The translations under genes were made by a program, and so were the position numbers. DNA of 13,396 bases from positions 1 through 13,396 of the forward strand of contig JAAMPI010001527.1 in NCBI GenBank assembly GCA_013054445.1. Reading direction: 5' to 3'. The notes beneath the pieces are model-generated. The model had not been told where the DNA came from. It made no database searches and saw only the letters and a list, made by a program, of their open reading frames with translations. This DNA is from Cudoniella acicularis (lineage: Eukaryota; Ascomycota; Leotiomycetes; Helotiales; Helotiaceae). Below, piece by piece: positions 7,852 to 13,396 of this stretch. How positions within the stretch are numbered: the stretch's first letter is position 1; each line of letters starts with the position of its first letter.

Positions 7852-10695
7852 TCAGGAGGCAGTACTCGGGAACACAAGCCTCCCCTCTTCTAAGTCACCA
7901 GGTCGTATGCCCTCGCTATCAGGATCCGAGCCATCACGGATCTGTGCCTCCGATTCATGAACGAGATTTTGCTTTTGCTTCTCAATATATTCGAGATATA
8001 CTGAACGTAGTGCGAGGAATCCTCCAACAAGGGTCAATGCAAGAAAGTAAGGGGTGAGCACCAAAGCGACGGTGAACATAGGGCGACTCAGATGGGAGTC
8101 TTTCAAGGGGCCCAAGACCAATCCAAAGGTGCCGATGACAACAATCGAAAGCAAGCATACAGCAATATAGATTTCGATCTTTGAAGAGAGGTGGTTGATG
8201 ATACATCGTAGAGCGTTTGGAACCGGTGACACATTGTGGAAAATAGAGGCATGATGGGTTGAGGAGAACCTAGTCCCAGACTCCAAGGGTGCTCTGCCCC
8301 GTCCACTCCGTGAATTCCGTACGGTCGAGATCAGAGGGGTTAATTCATCATCACCTTCGCTCCCACCAAGCAAATCATACTCAAGTTGTCGGCTTCCTTC
8401 GACTCGGTGTGAATTTTTCATTGAACCACCGACTTTGTAATTTGACGAGGATCCTTCGTCCTGTAAGGGGTCTCCGGGAAAATGAGCTGAGGACGCATTT
8501 GAAGGTATATTCCTAGACGGGCCGGAGATTGGTTTCTGTTTGCTGGGAAGCACATAGGGATCATGATTGTAAGAGGTAATGGTAGATATATCCGAGCTAT
8601 CTTCGCGAGACAGGATCGATTGCACCATTGTCTGATTCGACCTGTCTGAATTTTCCCTTGGGTGGAAAACTGGAATCGAGACGGGATGGCCCTCAAGAGT
8701 GTTGAAAATTTCGTCGGTCGTTGACTCGAGCACACCTGTTAAGTGCGAGTGCCGATCAAGGAGAGGCCCGTTGTCCATGAATATCGTGTGTTTGGTATTA
8801 TCCCGTAGCTCACTCGTCAAATCTGGGATCTTTACCAGTGCCCTGGCCTGACTTTTCGAATACGATAGAGCAATCCTGTCGAATATCTGTTCAATCGGTA
8901 ACATATAGGCCCAAGGCAGTCCTTCTAGTCTGGCAAAAATCATACCCCAGACTTTTTCGTCCTTGACGACCCAAGATCCCGAATCACCATCCGCTGTAAT
9001 TGTCAGTAATCGATACGACTAATATTTGGAATGCTAGATACCTAATGGAGCCTCCAGGCTTAGGGAGAAGACATCATAAAAAGTGTCGCCGAATAGGATT
9101 GAAGAAGGAGCTGCGCTTAAGAATCCAGCTTGGTTCCCCGAGGAGCCAGCACATACCAAGACCTCCCCATCTGCAAAATCTTGTGTTCTTTGAATGTTAC
9201 TAACTAACCTGAGTTCTCGCGGTTCAGTAGATCCGGGGATAAAGTACTGATTTGAAAAATGCAGGTTTTCCAAAATATCAATTAACATCCAGTCCACTCC
9301 AACATCGTCCCCATTGGAATTCCCAGACCATTCGTAATGGTCCACATATCCACAACGGAGTTTGGTGTTGGAGTCAGATGGAAGATTATCCATCGGCTCA
9401 TTGAACATTGAATGAGCGACCGTCATAGCGTAGAGATGGTCCTCGACCTGAATGATACCCCCAATTGTAGCCCAGGGGAGGCGGCTGATTCCAACTCTTA
9501 CTCTTGCTCTCCATCCAAGTCCATCTCCAATGTCATGGTCAACCTCAACTTCTAACCCTTTCTTGTCAGATACTAGTAGCACTTGAGAACCCGAGTCTGA
9601 GGAGAGTTTCACCACTCCTGCAACGACTCTAATATCCACTGTCGCCAAAGAAAACGTCTCAATGCAGGAGCCAAGTCTATTTTGAATTTCCTTCCTCTTT
9701 GAGAACGATTGAGGACATATCAACAGTATCGTGGGTTTCATGCTTTCTCTGTTCGGACTGTTGCCAACCAGAGCTAGCCGAACATTCGTGACAGCATTGG
9801 GGCCAAGGTGTAAATCTATCAATTGCTTTTTCAGGTTTGCTCTCCACACCTCGGTCCAACATTTTCTTAAGCGTTCTTCTGGTTGAATTCTTGTCGCCTC
9901 GTACATATTTTTGCCAATCTCGACAAACTCGGAGCCCAACCACCTTCCCTGCAACCTCACCGGGGGAGGTTCAGGGGAGAGGCTGGGCTCAATCTGTTCA
10001 CGAGGATCTGTTGGGACTACTATACTTTCCGCTTTTGGTATTGTGGGTAAATTGGCTAGTAATGGTCCTTCAGAGTGTCCTTGGGAACACCCCTCCGAAT
10101 TAACCTGAACTTCACTGGTGGTCTCGGGCGGGATCTTAACTGTTTGGTGTGTTGTTCCCTCTGTTAAGGGTTGCGCTAGAGGTGGGACGCTAGCTTGTCT
10201 CTCGAGTTCTGTTGCTGATGTTATTGCTGCTACTGAATCTATTTGCCGGGGTAAAGGAAGCCCGTCATCCAGTAATGCAGCCTTTGGTAGGCTATTGTCG
10301 ACATTCGATGATTTATTCTGTCCAGTGTTGGTGTTAGATTGATGCCTGACAATAGCACTAGTGTTATTAGATTTTGAGGAGCCAGAAATTTGGAGTCGGT
10401 GTGCCGAATCATCAACTGAATTCGCGAGGTTGCTAGTCAATGCTCCAGGAAGAATGGTAGGCGAGACAGGCTTAGAACCAAGGCGGGTGGTCGCCGGAGC
10501 TTCTTCTCTTGAGACGAAAGTTTTCCATTTAGGTTTCGGTGACACTTGCTTGAACGAGAATTTTCGAACAACACCGTTGAGTGTCAGGCGTGAAAAGAAG
10601 GTTGGGACCGTTGGGATCCCATTGGCAATGTCCGAAGACTTCAGAGTAGAGGTCGATGCCGTCCCATTTGCTTGCTCTGCTTGCAGTTGCGCCAT
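7852..10695 (-). CDS. Large membrane-anchored trypsin-like serine protease homologue
   Basis: Two exons on the minus strand, 10695-9042 and 8993-7852, joined by a 48-bp intron (GTATCT...TTACAG, branch TACTGAC) give 931 residues. Splicing creates the active-site block APLADGDSGSWVV. Residues 1 to about 240 are Ser/Thr/Pro-rich and look disordered. A conserved-looking segment around 246-380 (GRWLGSEFVEIGKNMYEATR) is unassigned. A trypsin-like fold spans roughly 395-610, with His428 in AMTVAHSMF, a probable Asp468 in VDWMLIDI and Ser556 in GDSGS, so the triad appears complete. A disordered linker follows, then two membrane segments (about 825-847, IEIYIAVCLLSIVVIGTFGL; and 857-881, FTVALVLTPYFLALTLVGGF) and an acidic C-terminal tail. 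There is no N-terminal signal peptide. The start is uncertain: the frame stays open to 10764 with TVPYPD-like sequence above the first ATG at 10695, so an upstream exon or a lost ATG (TTG at 10747-10749) is possible. Its divergent neighbour is also a membrane protein. A role in self-recognition or cell death is inference only. Confidence 0.8.
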
Positions 10696-10939
10696 GAATT
10701 CGAGGTAAAAAACGGCATCTGGATACGGAACAATCGAAGTCCTAGTCAAAGATGATGCAGTTGTTCAGATTTGCGGTCCAAAAAGAGGCTGTGAAGAGCC
10801 ACCGCCGCATTGAACCGGAATGGCTGCACAACCAACCAATGACAATGGCATTCGAGCTTTCTCATTGCATGCTGCGGGATTTCTCTTGTGAAGGCTCTGT
10901 GCAAGGCTCACGAAAGACTTTGGATGGAGGGCGAAGGGA
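10696..10939. promoter_or_regulatory. Shared divergent promoter region
   Basis: About 245 bp separate the first ATG of the minus-strand protease gene (10695) from the ATG of the plus-strand gene (10940). Both genes must take their promoters from this stretch, so they may be co-expressed. No clear TATA box is visible. The part from 10696 to 10764 may still be coding for the protease N-terminus. The plus-strand open frame 10752-10943 lies within this stretch and is not supported as a gene. Confidence 0.45.
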
Positions 10940-12342
10940 ATGAAGTTCGATAGCGACGAAGATCCAATTCTAAAAAGAAGGCACCGGCTTCATCACTGTC
11001 TTCGACACAGAGAATGGACCCAAGAAGATTCTAATGGCTTCAAAGTGCTCACATTACGACAGAAATTGAGCATCTGCACTCATTTAGAGAGTTTAAATCG
11101 TTCATAAACTGTGGGTATCTCACCGGCTGTTGTCTATTTGGTGTGCATTGCGAGCCTTGGGCACACTACAAAGCGCGATACGGTATCGCAATTTTTCAGG
11201 ATGAAGGAAGTACTCCGTACGTTTCTCCAGTGCGAGGAAGAAAAAGTCGAGCTGGAAAGATTCGGTAGTTATCAGGCTTACCACGATCGGTCATGGCTCG
11301 CTCTGAAATCTGGTCATCCTCCCGAAGCAGATAGTATGGAGCCGATCACTCACGAGCATATCCAAATGGTCGTGAAATTAATATCCGATGACGTTCTGAC
11401 GAGCAAATATTGTCAGCGAAAGGGGCTAGGAGAGGGTATGATCAAAAACCTACTCTTTCAACACCACTCAGAGGAGAGCATGAATCGTACGATCGACCTA
11501 GCCTTGCGGCTCTGGCTGGTCCTCCATATTCGCGACGACGAGTTTAGCTGGGGTACCCACTCGATCCAATGGGATGACCAGAAGCCCTTACAGACCTTCA
11601 TCGCGGAGCAGTTTCCAAAACCGAGGATGCTGAAGGATTTGAGCGAAAGAATGTTCGATTTCGTGCTGCCAGACAACTTTACGATGGTAAAATTGAAGCG
11701 ATATAGTGGCATCAAGGTGCACTGGACCGATAATTTGAGCGAGCACCTCGATTTCGACAAAGATCACAGGATTCTGAAAAATTTCCCTCTTAAATATTAT
11801 GTGAATAGTCTAAGAAGAAGGTTCGGAGAAGCTCCTTCCCTTGCCGTCACCGAGATCTTAGCGCCATTAGCTGACAATCCCATAACAGCAAGGTCAAATT
11901 GATCCCAAATGCAGTAATCGACGAGTATATCAAGACCATGAATCTCCTTTTCCCAAGCTGGGACGTCAAAACACAAAAATTTCTCAAGAAGAAAAACCAG
12001 GCTTTTAGCATGGAGGCCCCTGTGGACTACCCTGGCCCTCTCTATTTATCCGATTTCTGTTTTTGGAGAGAGAGATTGACGAGAATCTATACTGAATTTT
12101 GCTCGCCGCCGCCTAGTATGACGCAGCTCTTTAACGATAGAAGGAATGTGCTGCAGTGGTACACGTTCTGGTTCGCTGTTGTAATATTTGGGCTAACGAT
12201 TGTATTTGGCGTGATTTCGACGATTTTGGGGGCTTTGCAGACAAGGTATGCATTCCTAGCTCTACAACTTGCTACAGAGGCCGGCGCTTCTTCGAATGTG
12301 TGCACTTGCAGTGTAATACCGAGCATGATACCTGGGAGGTAA
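10940..12342 (+). pseudogene. Disrupted gene for a fungal accessory protein with one C-terminal membrane segment
   Basis: Three open pieces read in one order. The first, 10940-11104 (ATG start, MKFDSDEDPILKRRHRLHHC, then REWTQEDSNGFKVLTLRQKL), ends at TAA 11105-11107. The second is in the same frame, 11108-11899, with stop TGA at 11900-11902. It contains DTVSQFFRMKEVL, FGSYQAYHDRSWLAL, THEHIQMVVKLISDDVL, DLALRLWLVLHI and the HWTDNLSEHLDFDK block. The third is one frame over and runs to TAA 12340-12342; it contains IDEYIKTMNLLFPSWDVKT, LSDFCFWRERL and a membrane segment at about 12160-12235 (WFAVVIFGLTIVFGVISTIL). The layout (REW motif, FFRM helix, LLFPxWD, one hydrophobic helix near the end) matches a large uncharacterised family that I know only from fungal genomes. 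A missing base near 11090 and an extra base near 11113 would turn ESLNRS-stop into EEFKSFINC and restore the frame. One missing base near 11885 would join the last two pieces. No intron of normal size explains these breaks. Base-call errors in the assembly are the main alternative. Confidence 0.6.
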
Positions 12343-12973
12343 TAGTAGCATAACTAAATCTCAATCAATAGATTAATTAAACCTAGTGTCCTTGGAAGGA
12401 TGCCATCAGATATCTGATCCTTTGCTAGACCACTCATGTACATATCCAAGCAGTTCTATACAACCCCGATGATGAGGACATACCTTACCAGAATTCCCTT
12501 AGCATATGCAACCCAATTCTGTATATCGCATTTCACCCATCCAAAACCCCCTGTTGTATATCAAAACAGCATCCATCCAGTTTCTTGAGTATTTTTAGCA
12601 GAAATTTCTTCATCGGCTTCTCTAGCCCCTCGTTTGGGCTGTCCTGGTTGTTTTGTTGTTGGTATCCGGCTTGCCGTTAACCTCCTCTGTAGCCGTTATC
12701 TGCCAAGTCCACTAGATCTTGAAAGAGGCATGTTGTTGGTGGAAAGCTTTTGACGGGAAAACTCCGCTATAGAATTCAAGCCTAGTTAACTCGTCATTCT
12801 CGTTTGATAGAAATGATAACCACTAATTAGTATAAATGCTGTGCGCGCCGTTAGGAGTTTCAGACTTCGGAAAGAGTGGTGCTTTGAAATATAAAAAACG
12901 TTGGCCTATTGGGACACCGTCGCCACCTCCGCATTTATCAGCCACTATAGTGGGCGGCGCTGCAAGAAAATTG
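12343..12973. other. Intergenic region downstream of the disrupted gene
   Basis: About 630 bp of AT-leaning sequence contain no supported gene. A minus-strand frame at 12823-13017 starts at TTG and has no recognisable domain. A perfect 12-bp palindrome, CCACTATAGTGG, lies at 12942-12953. I see nothing else that can be named. Confidence 0.45.
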
Positions 12974-13396
12974 TGTTGGAAAATTTGATGACGAATTAGG
13001 TTAGTCGCCCACGTCAAGTAGTAATCAACTGGGATGGCGTCCTTGCAGCAATGAGACTAGACAGGAGGATCGCCCAGGCCACGTGAAAGCCACGTGACTA
13101 TAAACAATTTATATTAAATAGTAGACAGCAGACGAGGGAGCAGAGGCGAGCTTGCTCGCCTCTATCTCTCGGCCTAATAGAAGATCTCATCAGTCATTAA
13201 GCGGAGAATAGTCCATAACTTCAATGCTATTTCTATATATCTCGTTAATATAGTATAACGTTCTGTTATCACGTGAGATCTCAATATAACGTGAACGGGG
13301 TTTACTTAGCCTTAGAAGCGTCAAGCAGGTTCTAGTAGAGCGTTATCCTTAATCAAGTAATGATATTAGAATATGAGTTAAGCATACGCTCTAATA
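12974..13396. mobile_element. Possible LTR-type element or LTR fragment running off the window end
   Basis: The stretch starts TGTTGGAAAATTT, the start typical of many Copia-class LTRs, and goes on with features expected of an LTR promoter. These are CACGTGA boxes at 13080 and 13091, an AT-rich TATA-like segment (TATATTAAATAG at 13109-13120) and a strong hairpin about 20 bp further on. A third CACGTGA lies at 13271. No CA-ending terminus, primer-binding site, target duplication or second LTR can be found in the window, and no reverse transcriptase or integrase sequence is present. The call therefore rests on style alone and could be wrong. Confidence 0.22.
13142..13163. repeat. Perfect inverted repeat with 9-bp arms and CTTG loop
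   Basis: AGAGGCGAG, a CTTG spacer, then CTCGCCTCT form a GC-rich hairpin within otherwise AT-rich DNA. A position just downstream of a TATA-like segment would put it near the start of a transcript. No T-run follows, and this is a eukaryotic genome, so a bacterial-type terminator is not meant. Confidence 0.8.

Noticed and set aside
8418..8735. 105-codon minus-strand open frame in another frame
   Set aside because: It is a shadow of the disordered linker of the protease gene, which is longer and carries the domain evidence.
10752..10943. 63-codon plus-strand open frame in the divergent promoter
   Set aside because: It ends at the true ATG of the next gene, shows no domain and occupies the only space available for the two promoters.
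11143..11173. Intron to explain the break near 11105 in the partner gene (GTGCAT...AAAG)
   Set aside because: It would be only 31 bp, below the size of the other introns here (48 to 92 bp), and it has no branch site. Single-base slips explain the reading better.
1..13396. CRISPR arrays, bacterial operons, ribosome binding sites and tRNA genes
   Set aside because: The window is eukaryotic, with spliced genes. No direct repeats with unique spacers and no cloverleaf with a matching B-box were found by eye.

Overview
The window comes from a filamentous ascomycete. The coding sequences are interrupted by short (about 48 to 92 bp) GT-AG introns with CTAAC/CTGAC-type branch sites, and the protein families (LaeA-like methyltransferases, extracellular cupredoxins, Gig1/DUF3605 proteins, HET incompatibility proteins) are typical of Pezizomycotina. 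The HET remnant and the large membrane-anchored accessory proteins fit a Leotiomycetes-type genome, but that placement is a guess from family style and was not searched. Many open frames in the window lack an ATG and are shadows or intergenic noise.

Layout, left to right. Positions 1-108 carry the last codons of an unidentified plus-strand gene. From 109 to about 2570 no intact gene is visible. This stretch contains two separate tandem repeats, of 72 bp and 57 bp; both periods are multiples of three and both stay open on the minus strand, so they may be relics of a repeat-rich protein gene. A TATA box at 2571 precedes a three-exon plus-strand gene (2719-3686) that joins a signal peptide and half a cupredoxin to a nearly complete Gig1/DUF3605 domain. 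After about 1 kb of non-coding sequence comes a nine-exon LaeA-like SAM-dependent methyltransferase (4749-6785) containing two micro-exons.

The right half looks like an accessory, self-recognition type locus. It holds a decayed 3' fragment of a HET-domain gene (minus strand, about 7076-7850) and a two-exon minus-strand gene (7852-10695) for a 931-residue protein with a long disordered N-terminus, a complete trypsin-like catalytic triad and two C-terminal membrane segments. Divergent from the latter, across about 245 bp, is a plus-strand gene (10940-12342) for a membrane-anchored protein that is now broken by a stop and at least one frameshift.

Beyond 12343 there is no gene. The last 420 bases are AT-rich, with repeated CACGTG boxes, a 9-bp-arm hairpin and a TGTTGGAA start, which may belong to an LTR-type element running off the end of the window. 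How the genes act together is inference. The protease/membrane-protein pair beside a HET relic suggests a fungal allorecognition or cell-death island in which some members are decaying; the methyltransferase and the fusion gene look independent of it.
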